Source: Scolanthus callimorphus (taxonomy: Eukaryota; Cnidaria; Anthozoa; Actiniaria; Edwardsiidae). Taken from it: a stretch of 64,000 bases of DNA. Of this stretch, positions 20,871 to 31,340 are shown piece by piece; within the stretch, counting starts at the first letter, position 1; each line of letters starts with the position of its first letter. Where the stretch lies: the NCBI GenBank assembly GCA_033964015.1, contig CM066925.1:8470435-8534434 (forward strand). The letters run 5' to 3'. The notes beneath the pieces were generated by a model. It was not told the origin of the DNA and did not search any database. It was given only the letters and a program-made list of their open reading frames with translations. The translations under genes and the position numbers were made by a program.

Positions 20871-22096
20871 TGATAAGAAACAAATCGGGCAGAATGACGC
20901 GACATACATCCGGGATTTTCAAGGTCACCGGCGCTGGATTTGAACTGTAATTAGATAGAGATCCAAAGAAAACGGAGCAAAACGGCAATCCTGGAATCTA
21001 ATACTGCAAATTTTGAGAAAGCTTCTGGCTTTAGGAATTTTCTACACTAGACATTTTGCCATTGAAAGACCAATGAAGAATTTCCATGCAGTATGTTTAG
21101 TTCAAGTTAAACTTTGAAACAACTTTTAGGAGCTTGAAATCTATGTATTTCCTAGCTTTTTAGTTAGGAGAAAATATTCAAAGTTAGTCTTCTCCTCAAC
21201 AAAGTGCCTACATAAAATGTTACAGAAGGGAAAGTTAGGACTATATCTTAAGATGTCAGTGCTTTTTGTTTAACGATGATAACTTGCGTATTTCTGCAAT
21301 TTTGAGGGATGTTTCTCCTAGTTGCCTAAATTACTTCGCCATATTGGATTTCAACTCTCCCGCCGATGAATATTTAATTCACACAATTTCATCGGTTTAC
21401 AGCTCGTATTGACGTTAAAAACGATTGCAAAATAGAATGATCACCAAAATATCACAAGAACAAACGTTGGGAATGGCAGTTTTAGTGTTTTTACAGTTTC
21501 TTAGTCTAGATCTCTTCAGTGAGAAATACATTTTTGTGATTCAGTCATAAGAAGTGCTCTAAATTAATTCAACTGTCCCGCTTTTAGCTCACTCAAATCC
21601 GCATACTAATTAGAAGAAATCAATCCGTATCTCCCGCGGGACTAAAAACAAAAGAGAGTGAAACAAAAGCAAGGGCAAAAGACTTTATTTATTTTGTGCT
21701 TGGTCTTTTCAAATGTAAATAGTTATCTGAGTAACTACCAATCACAGACAACCCAGCTAAAAGCTCGCTCGGGTATTTAAAATGTTTTGGTTGCATATCA
21801 TTATCGGGCTATAAGCCTGATGTCGCACAGAACAATACAATTCTGCGCGCGGACTTGGCTGTATTTCTAAATGATGGATGTAAGAATTGTAGCTTATGTA
21901 ACTCGTAGTATAAATGATATAGAGTATTTTATTGTACATACATAGTTTATATTTTTATTATAGTTATTTAGCTCGTGTGAAATCTTTTTTTTGTTTTAAA
22001 AATGTTCTGTTGTGTCCCCACATTAGTATGGGATTTTATCCCAAGCTATTAAGTTTACAGACACTTTAATAAAGTTATTATTATTATTATTAAATA
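20871..22096 (+). repeat. LINE 3' untranslated region and TTA tail
   Basis: Non-coding sequence from the LINE coding remnant to TTAATAAAGTT followed by (ATT)n (about 22070-22095). The last 80 bp contain GTGTCCCC, a short hairpin (TGGGATTTTATCCCA) and ACACTTTAATAAAGTTATT. This matches the layout at the 3' end of the LINE at 56026-56120, supporting one LINE family with a 3' hairpin and simple-repeat tail. Confidence 0.65.
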
Positions 22097-24509
22097 ATGT
22101 TTTGGGAACCGATGTGGGATTTATGCAATGTCTGATGTTATAAAAGGGCGTGCGGGGTGGCACGTGTCAGTGGTTTTTCAATTTGTCAACCAGCTTTTTT
22201 TCAATGAAACATAATTTCTGTGTACTGTTTTCTCCACACTTTTTCGGCAAATGTATGTTATTTGCGAAGAGGTTACTAAAAGGCGTCGTGCAGGGGCACA
22301 TTACCATATACCGCATACACGCATCTGGTCTTATTTGCCTCGCAAACAGAACTCAACGGCACTGCGCGTTTCGTGGTTTTTCCTTGAATTGAGCATAAAA
22401 AAACAATAAAATTAGTATAAAAGGATACATTTTATCTCGCTTCCAGTTGAAAATCAAAAAAAAGGTCTCGTTTGAATCAACTACCATACATGAAATTCCC
22501 ATTGACATTCTACTGTTTCGTGTGTGTGATCGCCTTGGTTTCTTTTGTTCTAAGAGAGACATTAGTAGCAAAATTCCCTCAGCCTCATGTCTACAAATCC
22601 CCACGAAGACTTTTCAAATGAAAAAAAAAAAGCTTAAATGAATCAATAATGCTTCTTCACAAGCTGGGCTAGCTTAGACAAATTAAAAGTTTGGAAAATG
22701 TACTCAATTTGCTCACTTTAAAGAAATGTGTATTCATACTTTTCATCGGTGCCGTTCAGCAGAAGGCATTTTGCTAGAATTCTCTAGCCGCACCTTTTAA
22801 AAAAATCGCCAAATTATATTTGAAACCAACTTTCGACCTTCTTTTTACACAAGGTTACAGAAAAATTCAAATTCAAGTGACAAACAACTAGCCCGACTTA
22901 TTGTAGCGGAGCTCCTCAGCGGCCGAAGGCCGCAGAGCGGAGCACCATAGGTATCGCAGAAAGAATACAATAGCTCGAAGTAGAACTCAGGTATACTATC
23001 GACTTCATTTTTCAGCGTTCAGCGGTATTCCCATTTGGGTATCGCGGGCGCGTCCGTGCGTGTCGGTCTGCGTGCCCCACCACAGGGAACCCCGGAACCG
23101 TATATCATTTTTCTGCAGGACTCTGTCTGTACCTCCGTACAGAGTATTGTTTCTTCTTGTTAAAAATCTACTGTTAAAAAATCGATGATACAAGACGAGA
23201 AAAATTTAGAGACAATTTTAATAGAAGACCACAGAAGGCGAGCAGAGAGCTAAAAAACAGCGACGGGAAGAAGCCGGGCAAAGCATGAAACCACCGCCAA
23301 AGTGTGCAAAGTGAACAAACGACACAACGCGCGACGGTTTTTACTCGTCGTCAAAAAATGAAACGTTTGATCAAGTTGACAAATCACGATTTCAGTGAAT
23401 GAGTTAAGCGGAAGAAGTTGAAACCGATGTCATGATTGCGAAAAAAATGTTTGTCGAGGGAAAGAAGCAAAGCGAGTAGAGAAGAATACCACATTTCATG
23501 TAGAGGGAAGTCGAAAAAGAAGACGAACAAAGAAAGAGCTAGCGGCTTAGCGCGCGTGAGAAAGACGCAAACAATGACCAGAAACCCATTTTCAAGGTAG
23601 GTACTTGAACTTTGTAGCTAATGTATAAAGGGGGCATTCAGTAGTAATCACTCTTTATCTATCGCAAACTCTCATTCGAGTTTTTTTCCGCGCTTTTTGC
23701 GGTCTTTCAATCGATTCGGTCGCTACGCTAGTTTGAAAAAGGAGAAAGTTGAATGCGACGATCGTGCAAGTGGCCGCTCGGGAAATAAGTCGTTTTTACA
23801 CGCTCGACCATTGTGGTTTAAGCTTTTTTTCTGGATTTCTAATGCTTTAAAAATACATAGTAGAGCTGACAACTGGCGTGGCTGTGTTTATACTCTTGGC
23901 GGGGAGACTCGGGAGAAGTCATGTAAGAAAAGAACTAGTGTCACGCATAGCAGCCATAGTGAACTCGCGAGTTTGGTCGTCATAGAAGGGCAAAACATCA
24001 GTGAAAGGTTATAATCTCCAAGTCCAAGCGGCTCCTTACTTCAGATTTAGATAATGGTACAATGATTCTTGATTTTCTAATGTATCTATAAGTTATTTAT
24101 TCTTAAAATTAAGACATTTTCGACTTTTCAATTTGGTTCGGCTACAACGATTTTTCAGGAGAGAGAAAGACGGGTTGATTTACGAGCGAGAACCGATTCT
24201 AAAACTTTTGTGTTTACTTTAATTTTAGAGAAATTCCCAAGATGTATTCCTGGCTGCAGGGGATGCTTCACAGAGTATTTCACATATGACAGGCAAGTGG
24301 AGATCTTTCTTGGAATAATAACTTTGCTCTCAATGCACTGGCATTTTTTTTCTTTGTCCGATAGTGTCAGAAGGAAATGTGGAAATGTATAAATTTTGCT
24401 CAACATAGATGTTAATTTTGCTCAACATAGACCCAATTCATAGTCTATAGTTAAAAAATATTGCTTGAAGTTTTGACAGGCCCCTGAAATAATTTCATAA
24501 CAATGGTAA
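22097..24509. other. gene-free region
   Basis: No supported gene in 2.4 kb. A GC-rich inverted repeat AGCGGAGC...GCGGAGC lies at 22906-22946, with a core GCGGCCGAAGGCCGC. Purine-rich, poorly conserved sequence spans 23200-23580. The short open frames lack family motifs and normal start context. Confidence 0.4.
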
Positions 24510-24974
24510 TCATCAGGCACTCCTATCATTTTTTACATAATAATAAACAAATATATCCCTAAAATGCTCTTGATCATCTGCATCCGGCACCGCGGTAATA
24601 TTATTCATTCAGCATATTTTCATTCTTCTGATTGGCATTCTGTCACGACGTTGTCTGGTTATAGTTAGGAGAAAAACCATTTGACTGCACTAGGCAAGAG
24701 TTTCATTGGCCAGCTCAGATAGTTTGATTGGCAGAACAGGAAAGCCAAAAATAAAGTGATGTTTTGAAAATGCGGGTCATGATGCAACGGTTTTAGCTGT
24801 AATTTTGAATGAACAACAATAAAATTGAAAGTTTGAATGAATAATAAAACAATCAATGAGTTCAGCTTTGCATGATATGGATAATATAACATCTCGGGGG
24901 TGTTATCCACATCAGCCTTTGCCCCAACGGATAAAACCCCCTCCATCTGAATAATTATCCATATATATTAATTA

Positions 24975-25256
24975 GTATAAACCAACTAATGGTCTATTAC
25001 AAATCCTGCATGTTGATTGGCTAAGCTACTAATGGTCTATTAGTGATAGACCGTACCTGGCAAAACCACCACCTTTCTTTGTAAGATTTTTTCAAATAAA
25101 ATGATGGCATTAATTGCCAAAACCGACCAACTAGTTGGTTTATACTTAAACAATTAGACCTCTCATCCTCATGTGCTATGATATCAATAGTCCATTCGGC
25201 CTTCAGCCTCATGTTCTATTCATCATAGCAAAATCGGCCTTGAGGTCTAATTGTTA
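24975..25256. repeat. hairpin-ended non-coding element
   Basis: A block TATAAACCAACTA (24976) is mirrored at about 25131 (TAGTTGGTTTATA). A terminal hairpin follows, with arms CAATTAGACCTC and GAGGTCTAATTG, apex CGGCCTTCAGCCTCATG and end TTGTTAATT. The apex and end resemble those of the hairpin insertion in BEL gag. Confidence 0.5.
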
Positions 25257-25299
25257 ATTATTGCTAAGCATAGTGGTTACATCCAATCACCTTTTACAA

Positions 25300-25575
25300 A
25301 GTTTATTGTTTATGGTTGATTTGCCATGGTAAATAAGAGTGCAGACAATGTTGCTTGCATCAGCATGCGGACAACGCTTCTAAACCAACGGAAAACAATT
25401 CCAATCCACGTGCAATTCCCAACGGAAAATGCCTATTTCAGCAAAATATTGAATTTTTTCATGGTAAAAAACACGCCTGCGGCTCGTGCGTCCACAACAT
25501 TTTGACAACAATAATGACATAAAGCATGGTAAATAAGAGTCCAGACAACGCTGAACCTCTTTCGATTTGTTAAGT
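25300..25575. repeat. second copy of the 19345-type hairpin element
   Basis: Shares TGGTAAATAAGAGT, CATTTTGAC, AAGCATGGTAAATAAGAG and the end TTTGTTAAGTAT with 19345-19750, in the same order. Apex ACGCCTGCGGCTCGTG at 25481. The left half of the terminal hairpin is largely missing, so this copy is degraded. Confidence 0.65.
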
Positions 25576-25717
25576 ATTTTTCATTATTATTGAAAAAAAT
25601 AAATAGTGATAGGAGTGCCTGATACAGGCATAAGATAATTGTGTTTGATAGAATTCATTAATACCGTACTTGATTTGATATTTGTGGCTCTTACAAAAAC
25701 AATGGTACTCCAGTATA

Positions 25718-25975
25718 TTCAGCTACTAAAATACCTGTAAGTATCCATAGCCATTCTTGATTTACATAGGACTGGTTAATAAAAGATCTGTCTTCAAGGC
25801 TCATCAGACTTATTGGCTATTTTCTTTAAATTTCAGTGACAACAGCTTCAGCTACTAAAATACCTGTAAGTATCCATAGCCATGCTTGATTTACATAGGA
25901 CTGGTTAATAAAAGATCTGTCTTCAAGGCTCATCAGACTTATTGGCTATTTTCTTTAAATTTCAGTGACAACAGC
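25718..25975 (+). repeat. 129 bp tandem duplication containing an exon-like segment
   Basis: Two almost identical units of 129 bp (starting 25718 and 25847). Each holds TTTCTTTAAATTTCAG (a good 3' splice site) and ACCTGTAAGTAT (a good 5' splice site). Between the first 3' site and the second 5' site lies a 29 nt Thr/Ser/Ala-coding segment. This could be a duplicated mini-exon of a host gene or chance sites in a repeat. No neighbouring exon was identified. Confidence 0.5.
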
Positions 25976-26260
25976 AGCCAGAGGTGGCTTTTGGACAGAC
26001 CATACCATGACACAAGTAAAACATAATTAGAGCAGTTTCCACATAACTGCCATGAGTAATTACAAATAACTTGGTAATTGAGATTGGTTTGGGCTGTGAT
26101 TGGTTAAGAGCATGGTCTTTGATCCTTAAGCCAATCAGATCGTGTAGAGAACATAATTACACAATTACTTCTAATTAAATCACTCACAAAAGGGAGAGAT
26201 TGTGAATCACCTTGCTCTCTGATTGGTTTTAATTAAAATTGTCAAATTTCTATTGCATTT

Positions 26261-26465
26261 TGTAGTGTTTTAATAAGTATTCTGTTATTTGATAGCTGCA
26301 TCTATAAATATCTATATATCTATGACGTATGTAACCACGTGATTCTTGTATTATATCAATGTATGTATTCTTAGTTTACTTCTGTTGAATAAAGTTCTTA
26401 CGTATGATCAGAGCTCTGCGTATACTATTCTCTATAGTAGAATAACCGAACCCTGAAACTCGACA
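26261..26465 (+). repeat. Gypsy 5' LTR
   Basis: TGTAGTG...CTCGACA, 205 bp. Contains TATAAATATCTATATATC near 26304 as a possible TATA-type promoter, and AATAAAG near 26389 as the polyadenylation signal. A TGG (26468) two bases after the LTR begins a likely primer-binding site. Confidence 0.93.
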
Positions 26466-26478
26466 ATTGGCGACGAGG

Positions 26479-29400
26479 ATGGCGACTTCAACTCTTGGAA
26501 CACTGGAACCTTTCGAAGCTTCAAAGGGGGATTGGAGTGCGTATACAGAGAGGTTCGACCAGTTTATCCTCGCAAACGATGTGGAGGGCGAAAAGAAGAT
26601 AGTCGCCACGTTTTTAACGATTGTGGGGAGCAAGACCTACAATTTGTTACGCGATCTGTTGGCTCCGGCGAAGCCGTCAGACAAAAAGTACAAGGAACTT
26701 ATAGAGGTCCTAGGAAAGCATTATGACCCGAAGCCACTGGTCATAGCTGAGCGATTTCACTTCCACAAGAGAGAACAGCAAGAGAGTGAAAGCGTTGCGG
26801 ATTATTGTGCCGCGTTAAAGAAAGCTTCGGAGCGTTGCGAGTTTAAAGCGTTCCTGGACGAGGCTCTGCGCGACAGATTTGTATGTGGCCTCAAGAGCAG
26901 AAACATACAGAAGAAACTGCTGGCCGAAAAAGATTTGACGTGGAACAAGGCTGTTGAAACTGCCCAAGCCATGGAATCAGCGGAAAAGCAAGCGAACAAG
27001 TTTGGAAACCTTCCAGCGGGAGTGAACGCCCTATCGTCACGTCCCCGAGGGCAACAGGGAAGACAAAGGAACTTTAAGAAAAAGGAATCCGGAAAACCTT
27101 GTTTCCGTTGTGGAGAGCAACATAACCCACAAGAATGCAGGTTCAAGACTGTAGAATGCCACAATTGTAAAAATACGGGACATATTAGTAAAGTGTGTAA
27201 GAAGCCGAAAGTGGAGGATGCCAAGAAGCGTGACATAAAACAACAACCGCGGAATTCTAACTTCCGATATTTAGACGAAGGAGATGATGATGATGGCCAA
27301 AATGAAGGGATGCTTGGAGATTTATTTAAGATTGGAGTGAACGGCTCGGAACCTTCAATAATGATTCCCGTGAAAATCAATGGAACTAATATGGATTTTG
27401 AGCTGGACACTGGAGCTTCTCTAAGCGTGATTTCTGAAGAGTTATGGAAGGAGAAAATGGGAGATGTGGAGTTAGAGGATTCTAACGTGCGCCTGAAAAC
27501 CTACACCGGAGAGGAATTAGAGATTGTGGGACAAACTGAGGTCAAAGTGAATTATGAAGAACAGGAGTGTGACCTTCCTATTCAAGTTATCAAAGGAAAT
27601 GGACCAGCGTTACTAGGACGTAACTGGTTAAGAGGTATTCGCTTGAATTGGGGATCTATCAGGCGTATAACGGAAGATCTTGATGACGTGCTGACAAAGC
27701 ACAAGGTAGTATTTAAGGACGAATTAGGAACGATGCGCGATGGTAAAGCTAAATTACACGTTAAGGCTGGGACCACCCCTAGGTTTTTCAAGCCCCGCTC
27801 AGTTCCGCACGCACTTAAGGGAGCGATCGAAAAGGAACTTGACCGTTTAGAAAGCATGGGAGCATTAGAAAAAGTAAGGTATTCGGAATGGGCCGCACCC
27901 ATTGTAGCGATCGTAAAGCCAGATAATAGCATAAGGCTATGTGGGGATTACAAAGTTACGGTTAACTCAGCTCTTGAAGTTGACCAGCACCCCCTCCCTA
28001 ATCCTGAAGATTTATTTGTTACCCTTAGTGGCGGGAAGAAATTTTCAAAGCTAGATCTTTCCAGAGCTTATCAGCAGATTTTGTTGGACGAAGAGTCCAG
28101 AGAATTTGTTACTATTAACACCCACAGAGGACTGTACCGGCCGAGGAGACTCCCCTACGGCGTCGCCTCCGCCAGTGCCATATTCCAGTCTAAGATAGAG
28201 CAAGTATTGCAGGGGATACCTATGGTAATATGTAGAGTAGATGATATTTTGGTTTCTGGCAAAACTGACCAGGAACACTTGCGCAATTTGGCAGGTTTAA
28301 GGCTAAAGCTCGCCAAATGTAAGTTCATGCAACCTTCTGTGGAATATTTAGGATATCGCGTGGATGCTAGTGGTCTGCATGCGATTGAAAAGAAAGTCGA
28401 GGCCATTAGAAATGCGCCAGCGCCAACTAACCAACAACAACTTCGATCATTTTTAGGTATGGTTAATTATTATTCAAAGTTCGTGAGTAACTATTCGACC
28501 ATTACACATCCGCTAAATGATCTTTTGCATAACGGAGTTAAATGGAAATGGGGCAACGCCCAGGAAAAAGCTTTTCGAGAATTGAAGGATAAGCTTTCTA
28601 GCGCACCAGTTTTGATGCACTACAATGAGGAATTACCGCTTAAGTTAGACACTGATGCTTCGAACTACGGAGTAGGCGCAGTGATTTCTCATGTTTTACC
28701 GAACGGCGAAGAGAGACCAATTGCTTTTGCGTCGAGAACTTTGAATCGCAGTGAGAAAAATTATGCCCAGATCGAGAAAGAAGCTCTTAGTATTGTTTTT
28801 GGGATTAAGAAATTCCATCAGTATTTGTACGGCAGGAAGTTTTTGTTAGTCACCGATCACAAGCCGTTGATAAGTCTTTTGGGTCCGAAAACCGGAATTC
28901 CAACCCTCGCAGCCGCAAGAATGCAGCGGTGGGCACTCTTACTATCCGCCTATCAGTATGATATCATTTATCGCTCTACCGATAAGCACGCGAACGCCGA
29001 CTGTTTATCGAGATTACCACTTGAATTTACTGATCGCAGCACAGAAGTCGACGATGCGAAAATGATAAACAAATTGCAAATCGAGGTAGCACTAGGAGTC
29101 GATCACATTCGAAGTGCTACGCGAGTCGATCCGGTTCTTTCACGAATTTTAGAGTATACACTATCGGGATGGCCGGATATGACCTCAACGGAAGCGATTA
29201 GGCCATATTTTAATAAGCGACACGAGATAACCACGGAAGATGGATGTTTATTATGGGAAATTCGTGTGATAGTACCTAAAGTTTTGAGAAACCAAGTTTT
29301 GGGTGAGTTGCACGAAGGGCATCCAGGCATAGTTCGGATGAAGTCCCTCGCGAGACTTCATGTTTGGTGGCCAGGTTTAGATGACGATATTTCTCGGGTT

Positions 29401-29538
29401 GTGCACAGTTGTTCAAAATGTCAATTGTCACGCAACCGACCGGCACAGGCACCATTGCATCCGTGGGATTGGCCTTGCAATCCTTGGCAGAGAATTCACG
29501 TAGATTTTGCCGGACCGTTCATGGGCAAAATGGGTTGA
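26479..29538 (+). CDS. Gypsy gag-pol, 5' part to integrase core
   Basis: The first true ATG is 26479, giving about 1,019 codons. Gag occupies about residues 1-200. Two zinc knuckles (CX2CX3HX4C and CX2CX4HX4C) lie at about 207-240. Protease DTG is at 310-312. Reverse transcriptase has LDLSRAYQQI and a VDD box with Asp at 588-589. RNase H begins at LDTDAS (about 724). Integrase has an H-H-C-C finger and HVDFAGP. Between the VDD box and the GLRLKLAKCKF segment the protein looks roughly nine residues shorter than usual, suggesting a small in-frame deletion. The frame ends at TGA 29536-29538 just after FMGKM, in the middle of integrase; the family continues in another frame. Confidence 0.92.
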   Translation: MATSTLGTLEPFEASKGDWSAYTERFDQFILANDVEGEKKIVATFLTIVGSKTYNLLRDLLAPAKPSDKKYKELIEVLGKHYDPKPLVIAERFHFHKREQQESESVADYCAALKKASERCEFKAFLDEALRDRFVCGLKSRNIQKKLLAEKDLTWNKAVETAQAMESAEKQANKFGNLPAGVNALSSRPRGQQGRQRNFKKKESGKPCFRCGEQHNPQECRFKTVECHNCKNTGHISKVCKKPKVEDAKKRDIKQQPRNSNFRYLDEGDDDDGQNEGMLGDLFKIGVNGSEPSIMIPVKINGTNMDFELDTGASLSVISEELWKEKMGDVELEDSNVRLKTYTGEELEIVGQTEVKVNYEEQECDLPIQVIKGNGPALLGRNWLRGIRLNWGSIRRITEDLDDVLTKHKVVFKDELGTMRDGKAKLHVKAGTTPRFFKPRSVPHALKGAIEKELDRLESMGALEKVRYSEWAAPIVAIVKPDNSIRLCGDYKVTVNSALEVDQHPLPNPEDLFVTLSGGKKFSKLDLSRAYQQILLDEESREFVTINTHRGLYRPRRLPYGVASASAIFQSKIEQVLQGIPMVICRVDDILVSGKTDQEHLRNLAGLRLKLAKCKFMQPSVEYLGYRVDASGLHAIEKKVEAIRNAPAPTNQQQLRSFLGMVNYYSKFVSNYSTITHPLNDLLHNGVKWKWGNAQEKAFRELKDKLSSAPVLMHYNEELPLKLDTDASNYGVGAVISHVLPNGEERPIAFASRTLNRSEKNYAQIEKEALSIVFGIKKFHQYLYGRKFLLVTDHKPLISLLGPKTGIPTLAAARMQRWALLLSAYQYDIIYRSTDKHANADCLSRLPLEFTDRSTEVDDAKMINKLQIEVALGVDHIRSATRVDPVLSRILEYTLSGWPDMTSTEAIRPYFNKRHEITTEDGCLLWEIRVIVPKVLRNQVLGELHEGHPGIVRMKSLARLHVWWPGLDDDISRVVHSCSKCQLSRNRPAQAPLHPWDWPCNPWQRIHVDFAGPFMGKMG

Positions 29539-30428
29539 GGTTGAGATCATGTCCAGTACTGTAAGTGAAGCTACTATAGATAGACTTCGTGACATGTTTG
29601 CTCGTTTCGGCTTACCAAAACAATTAGTGAGTGACAATGGACCGCAATTCATTTCTCACGAATTTCTTGAATTCATGAAGCGTAACGGCATTAAGCATAT
29701 ACGAGTAGCACCGTATCATCCGAGATCAAACGGACAAGCGGAACGATTTGTTCAAACTTTTAAGCAATATTTTAAGGCAGAGGGACCTGGTTCAATCAAG
29801 CAGAAATTAGCGCAATTTTTATTTTCTTATCGGAATACACCGAATAGTACAACAGGACAGACTCCAGCAGAATTAATGCTTAAGCGACGACCGCGCACCC
29901 GGTTAGATTTGTTGCGACCAGATCTCGCGAGTAAAACATTAAGTAAGCAGGCTGATCAAAAGATCAAGCACGACCGACATTCGAAGGAAAGAGAGTTTTT
30001 AATTGGTGAGCCTGTTCTAGTCCAAAACTTTCGGGGAGAACCGAAATGGCTCAAAGCTACAATATTTGAACGAACAGGACCTGTTTCTTACAAAGCTCTG
30101 GTGGGAGAGGAAATCTGGAAACGCCATGCCGATCAAATTCATAAACGACCGAAACGATGCAATTCCACCAGAACAAACGACTCTAGCTGATAATCCAACT
30201 AGCGATCAAACACCTATTGCCGATGCACGCGCACCACTAGTAGACTCAGAAACGGAGAGCACGCAAGCGCGCGCAGACATAACTAGCGAAAATGTTGAAA
30301 TAACGGAGAACGCCGCACGCAATGAAACTAGCACTGCTATAGCTGAACAAACTAGCACGGCCGAGCCTCAACCGCGCTATCCAACCCGTGAGCGAAAACC
30401 ACCCAGTAGATTAGGATTTGATGAATGA
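29530..30428 (+). pseudogene. Gypsy integrase C-terminal half and tail, frameshifted
   Basis: From about 29530 the integrase continues in a second frame (WVEVEIMS..., then SDNGPQF with the second catalytic Asp, then SNGQAERFVQ with the catalytic Glu) as far as 30190. The junction with the upstream frame lacks the usual residues between GKM and KWVEV. A short deletion at an AAATGG microhomology is the simplest explanation. A second shift occurs around 30120-30165: the WKRHADQI segment in one frame is followed by a Thr/Ala-rich tail and RYPTRERKPPSRLG in another, ending at TGA 30426-30428. Both lesions would prevent production of full-length integrase. Confidence 0.85.
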
Positions 30429-30463
30429 TTATTCATGTCCACTTTAAAATAAGTGTGGGGGAA

Positions 30464-30668
30464 TGTAGTGTTTTAATAAGTATTCTGTTATTTGATAGCT
30501 GCATCTATAAATATCTATATATCTATGACGTATGTAACCACGTGATTCTTGTATTATATCAATGTATGTATTCTTAGTTTACTTCAGTTGAATAAAGTTC
30601 TTACGTATGATCAGAGCTCTGCGTATACTATTCTCTATAGTAGAATAACCGAACCCTGAAACTCGACA
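30464..30668 (+). repeat. Gypsy 3' LTR
   Basis: 205 bp, matching the 5' LTR except at one visible base. Preceded by a purine tract AGTGTGGGGGAA (polypurine tract) and followed by the CATTT target duplication. Confidence 0.95.
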
Positions 30669-31016
30669 CATTTGATAGGATAGTGAATTACTCATGGATT
30701 GCTTTCACGGCAGTTATGTGAAAGCTGCTATACAGTGTATTTTTACTATAAATACTTGTCAATAGAATCGGTTAGAGAGCATAAGGCTAAATGATGCAAA
30801 TGTTGCAAACTACTTTGGAGAAGACATCCTCCCTTCTAGTGTCCTCTGTTTAAAAAAAAAATTGGCAGCGAAACTTGATATTCTACACCCAGGGGGGACT
30901 CTTCCATTTTTCGGGTGGGGGTGCTCCTCAGGAACTTTAAATTTCACCTCTAAAAGGTACCATACATGGCGTCGCTGAGTTGACTTTGGCTCTAAAAGGT
31001 GCCAGCAAGTCATAAT

Positions 31017-31340
31017 ACCAAGGTGAAGCTAGCGGGCAACTCAGCGGGCAACTCGGTGAAGTTAGCGGGCAACTCAGAATGTGATGTTTTGGCCCATATC
31101 TCCCAAGGCTTTTGACCAATCATCATGAGACTCGCACACAAGTGTACAAATATGATAACAAATAATTTCACGTATATGTTTAATTACATATTATCAATCA
31201 CGTGATCCAGTGACGTTTTACATTTCAGCGGGCAAGTCGATAAATCGCTTTTTGGCCGATAAACTGTCCCCGTTTTAGCCGATTGTCTTCAAACTTTCAC
31301 TTGAGTGTACAAATAACAAAACAAACAAGAAGGTATATTT
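31017..31340 (+). repeat. foldback left terminus with AGCGGGCAACTC motifs
   Basis: The outer end carries three copies of AGCGGGCAACTC (31031, 31043, 31064) and a variant near 31228. The same 12-mer occurs in every array B unit, linking the termini to the array. Mirrored at 40390-40708. Confidence 0.85.

Larger units (their letters stand above)
24510..25625. mobile_element. possible composite TIR element
   Basis: TCAGGCACTCCTATCA at 24513 is mirrored by GATAGGAGTGCCTGA at about 25609, 1.1 kb apart. The interior has no gene but holds two hairpin elements (about 24975-25256 and 25300-25575). The terminal repeats are short (16-17 bp), and the flanks share only AT, so this boundary call is tentative. 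Confidence 0.45.
26261..30668 (+). mobile_element. Ty3/Gypsy LTR retrotransposon, recent insertion
   Basis: 205 bp LTRs at both ends begin TGTAGTGTTTTAATAAG and end ACTCGACA. I see one difference between them (ACTTCTGTTG versus ACTTCAGTTG). A 5 bp target duplication CATTT lies at 26256-26260 and 30669-30673. Gag-pol order is gag, zinc knuckles, protease, reverse transcriptase, RNase H, integrase, the Gypsy order. It is 4,408 bp long. The coding region has two frame breaks, so it is recent but probably not autonomous. Confidence 0.96.
26032..30732. mobile_element. MITE split by the Gypsy element
   Basis: Left end AGCAGTTTCCACATAACTGC (26032) and right end GCAGTTATGTGAAAGCTGCT (ending 30731) are inverted copies, interrupted only by the Gypsy insertion at 26261-30668. 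The MITE itself is about 290 bp. A second copy of the same family at 44090-44935 shares GGGCTGTGATTGG, CTTTGATCCTT, AGCCAAT and GATAGTGAATTACTCATG. Confidence 0.75.

Noticed and set aside
22906..22946. GC-rich palindrome considered as a transcription terminator
   Set aside because: No T run follows and such terminators do not apply to RNA polymerase II genes; more likely a repeat fragment.
26802..27410. A 202-codon minus-strand frame in the Gypsy gag region
   Set aside because: Antisense shadow of gag, with Ser/Leu/Phe-rich composition caused by the Lys/Glu-rich sense strand.
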